A DNA stretch of 64,000 nt from Lachnospiraceae bacterium (GTDB lineage Bacteria > Bacillota > Clostridia > Lachnospirales > Lachnospiraceae), in assembly GCA_029071325.1 (NCBI GenBank), contig JAIEAP010000020.1, positions 1 to 64,000 on the forward strand, written 5' to 3'. The notes beneath the pieces are model-generated. The model was not told where the DNA came from. It ran no database searches and saw nothing but the letters and a program-made list of their open reading frames with translations. Below, piece by piece: positions 16,631-25,015 of this stretch (position 1 is the stretch's first letter; every line of letters starts with the position of its first letter). The translations under genes were made by a program, and so were the position numbers.

Positions 16631-16974
16631 ATTGGCGCTTCAATTTCTTGTCCGCAGTGCGGACATACTGTGCGGTACACCGGAGTCTCCGTCTGATTGA
16701 TCCTCTCATATAAATCCTGAAGATATGCCAGATCCGCCGTATAAAGTCCTTCTATGACTTTTGTGTCCACTGCCTGCATTGTTCCCAGACTTGTGATCAC
16801 CCTCGAGAGCAGAATAACCACGAGATACCCCGGATTCTGCTGCACCCTTGGGTCACGCAACGGTATGATTTCATCTGCTGCCGTAGCCAGACGCATCTTT
16901 CCCTCTTTGTGCAAATTACCATCCCTGTCCACATAACCTTTCGGAAGGACAAAAGAAAATTCTGTATCGAACAT
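16606..16974 (-). CDS. Tail-assembly-chaperone-like protein of the eCIS (short form)
   Basis: A 122-residue protein of a family seen next to tube genes in eCIS loci: FSFVLPKGYVDRDGNLHKEG, then MRLATAADEIIPLRDPRVQQNPGYLVVILLSRVITSLG and VIEGLYTADLAYLQDLYERIN. The C-terminus contains a CPHCG motif with only one Cys pair. By size, position between tube genes and sequence pattern it resembles phage tail assembly chaperones (gpE/gpG type), which help load tube or tape-measure subunits. A -1 frameshift after residue 117 would replace its last five residues with about 66 residues of the downstream frame. Confidence 0.7.
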   Translation of the reverse strand: MFDTEFSFVLPKGYVDRDGNLHKEGKMRLATAADEIIPLRDPRVQQNPGYLVVILLSRVITSLGTMQAVDTKVIEGLYTADLAYLQDLYERINQTETPVYRTVCPHCGQEIEAPINFMEAGL

Positions 16975-17002
16975 CTACCCCTTACCTCTGCTTTTCAATC
17001 AG

Positions 17003-17030
17003 CCCCGGGCAGTCCTAAGACCGCCCGGGG
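17003..17030 (-). terminator. GC-rich hairpin after the tube gene, no T-run
   Basis: A perfect 8-bp GC stem (CCCCGGGC/GCCCGGGG) with a 12-nt loop lies 18 bases downstream of the tube stop codon and 28 bases before the next start. On the minus strand it is not followed by a run of T. It therefore probably acts as an mRNA-stabilising 3' end or partial terminator, making sheath and tube messages more abundant than baseplate messages. That role is inference from position. Confidence 0.55.
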
Positions 17031-17047
17031 TATACTTCCAGTTTTAC

Positions 17048-17473
17048 TTATGAAACCCGGGTCATTCCCTCGTGGGCGATTTCAATGCTTTCAATAGCGA
17101 CTTCGGAAGAGGTCGCATTGAAATCCGGCGCCGTATATTTCGTGGGCCATGCGTTGATAACCTGCCAGGACGCAGTAGCGGTCTCTGTCTCATCCAAAAC
17201 GGTAATGGTAATCGTCTTGCGCTCCACTTCACCTTCCACGCCTGCGATCATCCATTCATACATTACCATGGAATCTCCAACACCCTGTTTCAATGTTATG
17301 TTGCCATACTTTTTCAGACCCGGGAGTTTCATTGGCGTCTGTACCATGTCACCCTCGCGGTACTCAATTACATCAATGGACGCGTCAAACCCGGATGCCT
17401 CTGAGAATCCTCCGGCTTCTAAGCCGTCAATTTCTACCTTATATCTAAACTTTCCATATGGAGTACTTGCCAT
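17048..17473 (-). CDS. Main tail tube protein (gp19-like, Afp1-like)
   Basis: A 141-residue protein of the T4 gp19 tube family: YGKFRYKVEIDGLEAGGFSEASGF at the N-terminus, IDVIEYREGD, LKKYGNITLKQG, and the C-terminal strand EVAIESIEIAHEGM. Stacked hexamers of this protein form the inner tube driven through the target by sheath contraction. It lies directly downstream of the sheath gene, as expected for high equimolar expression, and is followed by a strong hairpin. Confidence 0.92.
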   Translation of the reverse strand: MASTPYGKFRYKVEIDGLEAGGFSEASGFDASIDVIEYREGDMVQTPMKLPGLKKYGNITLKQGVGDSMVMYEWMIAGVEGEVERKTITITVLDETETATASWQVINAWPTKYTAPDFNATSSEVAIESIEIAHEGMTRVS

Positions 17474-17517
17474 CTCCTCACAATGCTCCTTTCTGACTTT
17501 TTATATTTCTATAAACC

Positions 17518-19263
17518 TTATACGGAATCGCTGGATTCACCTGTTTTCTGTGAAATCCTGAAGATTACAAACTCTGCCGGCTTCACCGGTGCAATACCGA
17601 TCACGCAGACAAGCCTTCCGTTATCAATATCATCCTGACTCATAGTATTCCTGCCACAGTTGACGAAAAATGCCTCAGACGGCGCAGAACCGGCAAGCGC
17701 TCCAGACCTCCAAAGACCTGTCAGGAATACGTCTATCGTGCGCTTCACCCGCACCCACAGAACCTCGTCATTTGGTTCAAATACCGCCCAGTTTGTGTTT
17801 GCCTTAATGCTCTCCTCAATAAAGATAAACAGACGGCGTATATTGATGTATTTCCAGCTTGGATTGCTGCCTGCTGTGCGCGCTCCCCATACCCTGATGC
17901 CCTGTCCTGGGAAAGAACGGATCAAGTTGACGCCCTTGGGATTTAAGATATCCTGCTCGCCTTTATTGAACTGGCAGTCCAATCCGACACATGCACGCAC
18001 TGTCTCATTTGCCGGCGCTTTATGCACCCCTCTTGAGTTGTCGCTGCGAGCGTAAATACCGATCACGGAACCGGAAGGCGGAATCGCCATATTCTTCTTG
18101 TCCAACGGGTCAAAAACTTCCAACCAGGGATGGTACATTGCCGCATAACTGCTGTCAACAATTTCCCTGTGAGCGATAATGTCATCCACTTTCTTGGCAT
18201 CTCTCGGCATATCCAGCACCGCAAACCGGCTGGCAAGGTTTTCACAATGCGCAACCAGCATCAGCTGTACGTTGGGGTCAACCACTCCCGGAACCGCCAT
18301 AATGGAAACGCTGTCATTATCCAAAAATGACTGGATACCTGTCCGTTTCCCTGCCCCATTGTCCACGCCGACAAAATCAGCCGCACTGATATTGGACACA
18401 GAGCCATTGCTGCCGCCCTTTAACGCGATCACGCAGAATGCCTTTTCCGGATCTTCCCCGGCGATCTCATCAAAAGGCGCCACCGTCTCTGACTTCTTGC
18501 CGCCAATGTATTCTGCAACAATCAGCTCTGACTTCGCCGTCTTCTTCTCAATGTAATTGGGTATGGATACATTAAAGGAGAGATTCTCGTAAAACTCTAC
18601 AATGTCATCATATTTTACTTCTAAATTAAATTCACAGGTGGAAATCACCTTTTTCGGCAGCAGATTCTTATCCACCACATCCAGTTCAAATTCCTTTTCA
18701 AATACAAGAATATTGTCCTGGCTCTTTACCACGCGGTTGTATACCACATTCGTCATGTCATTGTACACAACTACATCTCCCACATGGAAGCCCGCGGAAC
18801 TTTTTACGGAATACTGCTTTCCGTCTGCCGTCTCAATCTCTTCCAAAATCTGGGTCTTTGCCTTGCTTGCAGGCGTTATGACAATGCTCATGCTGTTGCC
18901 CCATAAGCCGGGATTTTTTGCCTGCACACGAAGAACGGAATTCTGTGCCGGAACTTTGGCGTTGGCGGGTTTTGCATCGCTTGGCGCTACGCGGGATACA
19001 AAACAACGAGAACCGCCATTTACAAAGAAGTGCTCCACTGCATAAGCCAAAAACCGATATTCCCCATACTCATTCTCGGAAAGATAACCTCCGAACTTTC
19101 TCTTAAAATCTGCAAAATTAGTTACAAGCTGCGGAACTCCCTCCACCGGACCTCTCTCCGCAAGACCAATAAATCCGGCTGTGCTTGTGCCGACGCCTTC
19201 CATGGGCTTTCCGCCTGAATCAAATTCCTCTACATATACGCCTGGTGATAAATATTCAGCCAT
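17518..19263 (-). CDS. Contractile sheath protein (Afp2/3/4-like)
   Basis: A 581-residue sheath protein. The N-terminus EYLSPGVYVEEFDSGGKP is the conserved sheath start, followed by GTSTAGFIGLAERGP. The C-terminus holds the conserved sheath domain: RSFPGQGIRVWGARTAG, YINIRRLFIFIEESI, and GRLVCVIGIAPVKPAEFVIFRI. The start at 19263 is chosen from this conserved N-terminus and a GGGAG element just upstream; the open frame extends further without family support. A stronger AGGAGG at 19305-19310 is correctly spaced only for an in-frame ATT codon at 19294-19296, which would add 11 residues. It is the first gene of the structural operon. Only one sheath gene is seen. Confidence 0.92.
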   Translation of the reverse strand: MAEYLSPGVYVEEFDSGGKPMEGVGTSTAGFIGLAERGPVEGVPQLVTNFADFKRKFGGYLSENEYGEYRFLAYAVEHFFVNGGSRCFVSRVAPSDAKPANAKVPAQNSVLRVQAKNPGLWGNSMSIVITPASKAKTQILEEIETADGKQYSVKSSAGFHVGDVVVYNDMTNVVYNRVVKSQDNILVFEKEFELDVVDKNLLPKKVISTCEFNLEVKYDDIVEFYENLSFNVSIPNYIEKKTAKSELIVAEYIGGKKSETVAPFDEIAGEDPEKAFCVIALKGGSNGSVSNISAADFVGVDNGAGKRTGIQSFLDNDSVSIMAVPGVVDPNVQLMLVAHCENLASRFAVLDMPRDAKKVDDIIAHREIVDSSYAAMYHPWLEVFDPLDKKNMAIPPSGSVIGIYARSDNSRGVHKAPANETVRACVGLDCQFNKGEQDILNPKGVNLIRSFPGQGIRVWGARTAGSNPSWKYINIRRLFIFIEESIKANTNWAVFEPNDEVLWVRVKRTIDVFLTGLWRSGALAGSAPSEAFFVNCGRNTMSQDDIDNGRLVCVIGIAPVKPAEFVIFRISQKTGESSDSV

Positions 19264-19369
19264 AATCTCCCAGCAATAGCTGCTAATGCCGCTAATGCCG
19301 GCTACCTCCTTTCCTTCGTTAAGAATGTTCTTCCTACAACACTCTGTTTCTGTTGTTTGATATTTATGA

Positions 19370-19398
19370 ATTATAAAACATTCCACTAAACAAAATTC
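19370..19398 (-). promoter_or_regulatory. Candidate promoter of the structural operon
   Basis: On the minus strand a perfect TATAAT lies at 19370-19375, about 107 bases before the sheath ATG. The position 17 bp upstream (19393-19398) reads GAATTT, a poor -35 box, which suggests dependence on an activator. The inverted repeat at 19410-19440 lies at about -62 relative to the expected start, a usual activator position. Confidence 0.45.
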
Positions 19399-19409
19399 TA
19401 AACATTTCG

Positions 19410-19440
19410 ACACCATTTTTACTTTTTCCCCAAATGGTGT
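19410..19440. promoter_or_regulatory. Inverted repeat in the divergent promoter region, candidate operator
   Basis: A perfect 9-bp inverted repeat, ACACCATTT (19410-19418) and AAATGGTGT (19432-19440), has half-site centres 22 bp apart, about two helical turns. It sits between the divergent sheath operon and regulator gene and near both predicted -10 boxes. It is a natural candidate binding site for the MalT/SARP-like regulator encoded next to it. Confidence 0.5.
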
Positions 19441-19488
19441 AAAAACCGCCCAGTTGATGCAAAACGCGGCAGGTTTCATCAAATAATA

Positions 19489-19494
19489 TATAAT
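19489..19494 (+). promoter_or_regulatory. -10 box of the regulator gene
   Basis: A perfect TATAAT 20 bases upstream of the TTG start at 19514. No matching -35 hexamer is found at 16-18 bp, which again points to activated or weak basal transcription. The upstream inverted repeat would lie at about -76. Confidence 0.4.
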
Positions 19495-19513
19495 TTTTGT
19501 AGAAAGGATACGA

Positions 19514-22246
19514 TTGAACATGAGGGACGAAAACAACAAAATCCAGATACCAAACGTAGACCGAAGATATACGCAGCGGACAGCAGATACCCTTCTTGCT
19601 TCCCTGCAAGCGGATATCATCCTGCTCAATGCCGGCTCTGGCTATGGAAAAACGCAGGTGCTGGCAAATTATGTGCGCCTTTGTCCCGGCAAAAGCGCCT
19701 GGTACAGCATCAGCAACACAGACAACGACCTGATGTCCTTTATCCAGAATTTCACAAACTCCGTTCAGCATGCAATAGGATATTTCCAGAACGAGTTCAA
19801 CGTTTCTGCATCCCTTCTGGAAAATATAGATATTGTAATGGAGCAGCTTGTGATCTGGCTGGATGCACAGATAGATTTTTTAAATATCATTCTTGATGAT
19901 TTTCAGGAAATCACCAATCCTGATATCTTCAACTTATTAGACGTTCTAATAGAGGCAATGGATAAAAAAATACGCCTGTTCATCGTAGAGAAACGTTCCC
20001 TGCCACATTTCTTTGACAAATATGTAAGGGATGGACGCGCTGCCTGCATAGGAATGGAGGAACTGAAATTCACTCCATCTGAAATTGCATCTATTCTGGA
20101 AAATACCATAGAAAACACCGGACAATGGGCAAATCTGGTTTACGACTGCACGGAAGGCTGGCCGGTGGGCGTTGCTCAGATTATGATACAGCTTGGGCAG
20201 CAGCGAAATGACGCCACTCTGGAAATCATAACAGATATCTGTAATAAGCTGGAAGTTTCCGACTATTTCATGACACGGGTATACAAAATGCTGCCTTTTG
20301 ACATCCAGACATTTTTAAAAAGGACAGCTGTATTGGACTATATGACAGCCCCCATCTGCAACAAAGTAGCAGGAATCCATAACTCGGAAAGTATGCTGCG
20401 CTACCTTGTAAATGAGAATCTGTTTGTGCAGACACTTGGCGAGGGAAGCAGCCTGTACCGCTACCACGCTATTTTCCAACGTTTTCTGCTGTCGCAGACC
20501 ACCATAGAGGAACAGCAGGACTCCCTTCGGACAGCCGCCTGTTTTCTCCTGAAAACCAATGACAAAATTCAGGCAGCAGAATACGCATGCCGCGGGGAAG
20601 CAACTGACATCGTGCAGGCAGTCATCGAGGTTTCCGGCGATTCCATGTTAAATGAAAAGCTTTACCAGACTATGGAACGCTGGTTTGCATTTCTTGAAAC
20701 AAACAACTGCGAATTGACGCCAAAGTCCAGATTTATCTACGGAAAATATCTGATGATCCTGGGGCATGACGCAGAGGCAGACAGACAGATCGCACAGGCC
20801 GGAAAAGCTTTCTATGAAGAAGGATATCTGCGGGACTATAAAAAAGTTCTGCTGTTTTGTGCCGCTGCAAAGCGAAAAGCCGGAGAGCTTCTTCAGGCTG
20901 AAATATATTTGAAACAGGCAGAACAGGACATGGAAACATCCTGGAATGAAATTGCGGAATCCCTCTGCACAGAGTATGTAAAAGTAAAATGCTGCCTCCA
21001 TCAGTTTAATGACGCAGCACAGTTCCTTGCATCCTATACCGGACGGAACGTCCAGTTTCACGAACATACTTTTTTATCTGCTGCACAGCATGTCCTGGCG
21101 GTACTGAAACAACTGCCAGAACATGACATTCACTTCCACAGCATACATCTTGGAAACATTGCAGATGGTTTTCTCCTGAAAAACTGCCTGTTGGCGGAGC
21201 AGATGAAAGCCGCCTATTTATCCGGCGATTACCAGACTGTTCAAGAGACTGCCAGTGACATCATTCAAACTTCCGAATATGAGACACTGCAGACATCCAT
21301 TGCCTGGGAACTGCTTGCAGTCTTATCCTGGGAAAACGGAAATTACCGTAAAGCAGTGGAACAGGCACGGACAGGAGATACATTTTTACATAAAAACCAT
21401 ATATGGAATCTGGAACTTACAGCAAAACACCAGCAGATTTTAAAAGAGATACACTCCATGCACCGAAATTTTGCAGACACCAGATTTCTTATTTCCTCTA
21501 AAAAGGAAAGCATTGATTCAGATCAGAAAGAATCCGAAAAGATCAAAATTCAGTGTATGAACTGCTTTCTCGTATTTCTCCCCGATTCCAATGGGCAGGA
21601 ATTGAAATGGCGGACCAAAAAAGCAAAGGAATTATTTGCATATTTGTTCCACCTCCAGGGACACAGTGTCTCCAGAGAATCTCTGATTGAACTCTTATGG
21701 CCGGATGCCGGGATGAAAAACGCCATCGCCCTATTCCACACGACTCTTTACAGCATACGCCAGTCATTTATGCAGGAAGGGCTGGAAGATCTGATTTTTT
21801 ACGAAAAAAAGAAGTATTCCCTGAACATGCAGCTTGTAGATTCCGATTTTCAGAAATTGACAGGCTTCCTGTCGGATCGAAAAGCATGGAAAAAAGATCC
21901 GGAACGGATATTGCAGCTCTATCCCGGCAGCTATATGGGAAACAGCGGCTATTTATGGTCCTATGGAACGGCAAAGGAACTGGAAAACAATTATCTTGCC
22001 GTGCTCAGATCCGGCGCGGAAAAAAGAATGACACAAAACCAGCCGGAAGCCGCTATTCCATTTTTCCGGAGAATGCTTGAAGCAGATCCTTATAACGAAG
22101 AAATTGTGTCACAGCTTATCCTCTGCCTCTATCAGAGCGGAAAACAGTCGGAGGCAAAACAGCAGTATGACCGGATGCAGCAGCTGTACCGGGAGGATTT
22201 GGAACTGGATTTTTCAAAAACCTTCAAAGAAATCGTAGCAGATTAA
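19514..22246 (+). CDS. MalT/SARP-like transcriptional activator, probable regulator of the injection system
   Basis: A 910-residue STAND-type regulator. A P-loop (NAGSGYGKT, about 38-47) and Walker B (IILDDFQ, about 122-128) form the N-terminal NTPase, similar to MalT. A long helical TPR-like middle follows. Near 697-755 is an OmpR/SARP-type winged helix (LKWRTKKAKELFAYLFHLQG, then SRESLIELLWPDA), and a bacterial transcriptional activation domain with TPRs occupies about 790-910. Such proteins multimerise on ligand and ATP binding. It starts at TTG 19514 (AGGA 6 nt upstream) or the ATG at 19520. It is divergent from the structural operon and 10 bases upstream of the AAA+ gene, so it probably controls the locus. 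Confidence 0.8.
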   Translation: MNMRDENNKIQIPNVDRRYTQRTADTLLASLQADIILLNAGSGYGKTQVLANYVRLCPGKSAWYSISNTDNDLMSFIQNFTNSVQHAIGYFQNEFNVSASLLENIDIVMEQLVIWLDAQIDFLNIILDDFQEITNPDIFNLLDVLIEAMDKKIRLFIVEKRSLPHFFDKYVRDGRAACIGMEELKFTPSEIASILENTIENTGQWANLVYDCTEGWPVGVAQIMIQLGQQRNDATLEIITDICNKLEVSDYFMTRVYKMLPFDIQTFLKRTAVLDYMTAPICNKVAGIHNSESMLRYLVNENLFVQTLGEGSSLYRYHAIFQRFLLSQTTIEEQQDSLRTAACFLLKTNDKIQAAEYACRGEATDIVQAVIEVSGDSMLNEKLYQTMERWFAFLETNNCELTPKSRFIYGKYLMILGHDAEADRQIAQAGKAFYEEGYLRDYKKVLLFCAAAKRKAGELLQAEIYLKQAEQDMETSWNEIAESLCTEYVKVKCCLHQFNDAAQFLASYTGRNVQFHEHTFLSAAQHVLAVLKQLPEHDIHFHSIHLGNIADGFLLKNCLLAEQMKAAYLSGDYQTVQETASDIIQTSEYETLQTSIAWELLAVLSWENGNYRKAVEQARTGDTFLHKNHIWNLELTAKHQQILKEIHSMHRNFADTRFLISSKKESIDSDQKESEKIKIQCMNCFLVFLPDSNGQELKWRTKKAKELFAYLFHLQGHSVSRESLIELLWPDAGMKNAIALFHTTLYSIRQSFMQEGLEDLIFYEKKKYSLNMQLVDSDFQKLTGFLSDRKAWKKDPERILQLYPGSYMGNSGYLWSYGTAKELENNYLAVLRSGAEKRMTQNQPEAAIPFFRRMLEADPYNEEIVSQLILCLYQSGKQSEAKQQYDRMQQLYREDLELDFSKTFKEIVAD

Positions 22247-22256
22247 GGAGGAATTC

Positions 22257-24170
22257 ATGGACAGATACCGCAATTACCAGGAGTTTGTGAACGACATAAT
22301 AATCTGGGGCGATCATGTGTGCCAAATGCAAGACAATGTTCAACCAGCAAAATCTCTTCGGGTGCTGCTGGAAAAGGCCGCACAGAGCGCCGACCATGGT
22401 GTATTTTCGCCCTTTCTCTATATTTCCCTTTCCGCACATCTGGAATGGGAGGAAATGATGTTTCTGGCTGCGGCATTCTATATGGAGCTGTACGCAAAAA
22501 GCCTGGACTTTGACACATGGACGCTGTTCTGGAACAGAGAGTCTGCTGACTTCCCCGGGACAGAACTGTTTTACCAGCCCGCCCCCTTACTATTTGAACA
22601 TGACCGGAATGATGCCTACCAGAAATCCTCTGTTCGGATTTCCCCTCAGATCTTTCTGTTTTTGAAGGGCGCCCTACTGGAAACGCGGGACATCCCCGGT
22701 ATGTACTGGTACCATCCGGCGGAAGACCCACTGCCCTCTCTTGGTTGTTCTAACAGCCTATATCAGCGGATTGATACATGTCTTTCAGAGGTTCATGGCA
22801 GAAAGCTGGTGTATCTGCGGGGTCAGAAAGGGAACGGCAGAAAGCTCAATTATGCCCATCTCGCTGCACAAAAGGACATGGGACTTGCCGTAATCCCATA
22901 TAGCAAGCTGCAATCGGAAGGCCAACTCCGGGAAATACGGATAGAATGCCTGCTGCACCATGCCATGTTTGCCATAGAACTTGAGGAAGAGGGGGAAGAT
23001 CTGTCCCCGCTGTTACATTGGCTTGCAGATGAAGAAACTATCTTTCTTCTGGGCACACAGAAAGAAATTTTCCAGGGCAATGCTTTTCACCGTCAGTATC
23101 TTCCTTTCTCCATCCCTGCACATAAGGTTCTCGGAGACAAAAAACTATTTGAAACACTGAGCCTTGCCTACCAATGGCAGCACGAAGCAGAACGGACAGA
23201 TTTCCTCTGCAGATGCAATTTCCTGCCGGGCAGGATGCGTGAAATATTGGAACTGGCAAAATCATACTCCCTCAGTGATGGCAGCGGCAGCATTTCCGGT
23301 CAACACATAAAGAGTGCCATGCTGCGGGTCTCTTCTCATTCCCTGGACAAATACGCAAAAAAAATCCGGAGCATTTACCAAATGGATGACCTCATCCTTC
23401 CTGACCTACCGAAACAGAAACTCATTCATATCATAAACAGGGTGCGCAACCGGAAGCTTGTCTACGAGGAATGGGGATTCCTAGAAAAATCCGCCTACGG
23501 CAACGGTATATCCATGATTTTTGCCGGACCTCCCGGCACCGGAAAAACAATGGCAGCCCAGGTCATGGCGTCAGAACTGGGCATGGAGCTTTACCGGGTG
23601 GATCTTTCGGCAGTTGTGGACAAATATATCGGAGAAACGGAAAAGAAGCTGAACCGTATCTTTGAAGAAGCCGAAAAAAGCATGGCAATCCTTTTTTTTG
23701 ATGAAGCAGACGTACTCTTCTCCAAACGGACAGAAATCAAGGAATCCAATGACAAATACAGCAATATGGAAATCGCCTTTCTGCTGCAGAAAATGGAGGA
23801 ACATGAAGGAATCAGCATTCTCGCAACCAATTACCTGCAGAATTTTGACTGTGCATTCCGCCGCCGGATCAGTGACATCATTGACTTCCCATTGCCGGAT
23901 ATCTGCATGCGCAAAAAAATGTGGCAGTCCATGATCCCTTCCAGATTACCGGTATCCGACGAAATAGATTTTGATTTTCTTGCGCGGCAATTCGAGGCGT
24001 CCGGCAGCATGATAAAAAATGCATTAATTTACGCCAGCTTCCTTGCGGCAGAAGCACAAGAACCGGTGCTTACCATGGATAAAATACTGAAAGGGCTTAG
24101 TCATGAGCTGGAGAAAAGCGGTAAGAAGCTCAGCCGTGACGAGTATGGAGAATATGGGCATTTATTTTAA
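22257..24170 (+). CDS. AAA+ ATPase of the injection system (Afp15-like)
   Basis: A 637-residue protein. The N-terminal 350 residues are a helical, divergent region. The C-terminal AAA+ module has Walker A AGPPGTGKT (about 422-430), YIGETEKKLNRIF, Walker B ILFFDEADVLF (about 478-488), sensor 1 ILATNYLQNFD, arginine finger region FRRRISD, and sensor 2 GSMIKNALIYA. An AAA+ ATPase of this type is a core eCIS component needed for particle assembly or maturation. It follows the regulator by 10 bases with an AAGGAGG site, so the two are co-transcribed, away from the structural genes. Confidence 0.88.
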   Translation: MDRYRNYQEFVNDIIIWGDHVCQMQDNVQPAKSLRVLLEKAAQSADHGVFSPFLYISLSAHLEWEEMMFLAAAFYMELYAKSLDFDTWTLFWNRESADFPGTELFYQPAPLLFEHDRNDAYQKSSVRISPQIFLFLKGALLETRDIPGMYWYHPAEDPLPSLGCSNSLYQRIDTCLSEVHGRKLVYLRGQKGNGRKLNYAHLAAQKDMGLAVIPYSKLQSEGQLREIRIECLLHHAMFAIELEEEGEDLSPLLHWLADEETIFLLGTQKEIFQGNAFHRQYLPFSIPAHKVLGDKKLFETLSLAYQWQHEAERTDFLCRCNFLPGRMREILELAKSYSLSDGSGSISGQHIKSAMLRVSSHSLDKYAKKIRSIYQMDDLILPDLPKQKLIHIINRVRNRKLVYEEWGFLEKSAYGNGISMIFAGPPGTGKTMAAQVMASELGMELYRVDLSAVVDKYIGETEKKLNRIFEEAEKSMAILFFDEADVLFSKRTEIKESNDKYSNMEIAFLLQKMEEHEGISILATNYLQNFDCAFRRRISDIIDFPLPDICMRKKMWQSMIPSRLPVSDEIDFDFLARQFEASGSMIKNALIYASFLAAEAQEPVLTMDKILKGLSHELEKSGKKLSRDEYGEYGHLF

Positions 24171-25008
24171 AGACAACCAGAAAAAATCGCGTTGGGATTC
24201 CGGGCAGGCAATCCTGCACAGAGAGAACCAGGAAACGGAAAAGCAACAAAAGGACGGGAAATCTTATGAGGTAAAAAACGCTTACGGCAGGCTGAATTAT
24301 GTAAAAAAAGATAAAGAAAATGGACCGTATAAGGAAGGCTTTACTCTGGAAGCTTTTGAATCCCCTGGCACCCCTGTACATACAGAAAAGGAAAAACACT
24401 TAGACCGTTCCACCATGAAAAAAGTAAGCCATGGCAACGAGCGTACATTATACACATCGGAAACCCCGCTGCGCAACCAGGCAATCTTTTACGAAATGCC
24501 CGGCAGCAAAAGAAGCTCTGCTTTTCTCAATTGTATGAAAAAGCTCGTCCATCAACAAGGACACCAGACATTACATGACGCATTCGGATTTCTGGAGCAG
24601 GAGCCGGAACGCCTGGAATTGGATGAACACAAAAAAGCAGAGGAAAATTTCTCTCCGAATGAAAAAGAAAGGGAACTTTCTCCGGAAGAATTTGAGTTGA
24701 AAAACAAACGCATAAACACTTTGAACAGCAGACTTCTGAGAAAGGAGGCAATGGAACGGCAGCTTTGCAGCGAGCTGCAGACCATGCTGGATCAGAGACC
24801 CAAAGAGGAACTCACCGCATCCCTCTCAGAGCAACGTCAGGAGGAAGGGAAAAAGCAACAAAACCCGAAAGGCAAAAAGAACCATGGCAGCCGCAAAAAC
24901 ATACAGAGTCTGTCAGGAAGCGAAGCTACGGATGCAGCACTTGGAAACAGTACGGCTGAGGATGCTGTGGAAGAAGGGACTGAGGAGCCAGAGGAAGAGA
25001 TAATATAA
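24145..25008 (+). CDS. Uncharacterised hydrophilic protein after the AAA+ ATPase
   Basis: About 287 residues, very hydrophilic and rich in Glu, Lys, Gln and Asn, with no signal peptide or membrane segment. The last 110 residues are acidic and helical or disordered, with a predicted coiled coil around LKNKRINTLNSRLLRKEAMERQL. It overlaps the end of the AAA+ gene by 26 bases, so translation is coupled. The start may be ATG 24145 or ATG 24154; a GGAG element lies just before the second. I do not recognise the family. By position it may be an ATPase partner, a chaperone or a loaded cargo; this is inference only. Confidence 0.6.
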   Translation: MENMGIYFKDNQKKSRWDSGQAILHRENQETEKQQKDGKSYEVKNAYGRLNYVKKDKENGPYKEGFTLEAFESPGTPVHTEKEKHLDRSTMKKVSHGNERTLYTSETPLRNQAIFYEMPGSKRSSAFLNCMKKLVHQQGHQTLHDAFGFLEQEPERLELDEHKKAEENFSPNEKERELSPEEFELKNKRINTLNSRLLRKEAMERQLCSELQTMLDQRPKEELTASLSEQRQEEGKKQQNPKGKKNHGSRKNIQSLSGSEATDAALGNSTAEDAVEEGTEEPEEEII

Positions 25009-25015
25009 ACTGATT

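Noticed and set aside
53..19263. Prophage
   Set aside because: Only tail-type genes are present. There is no capsid, portal, terminase, integrase, holin or head-tail connector, and the gene set and AAA+ ATPase fit eCIS.
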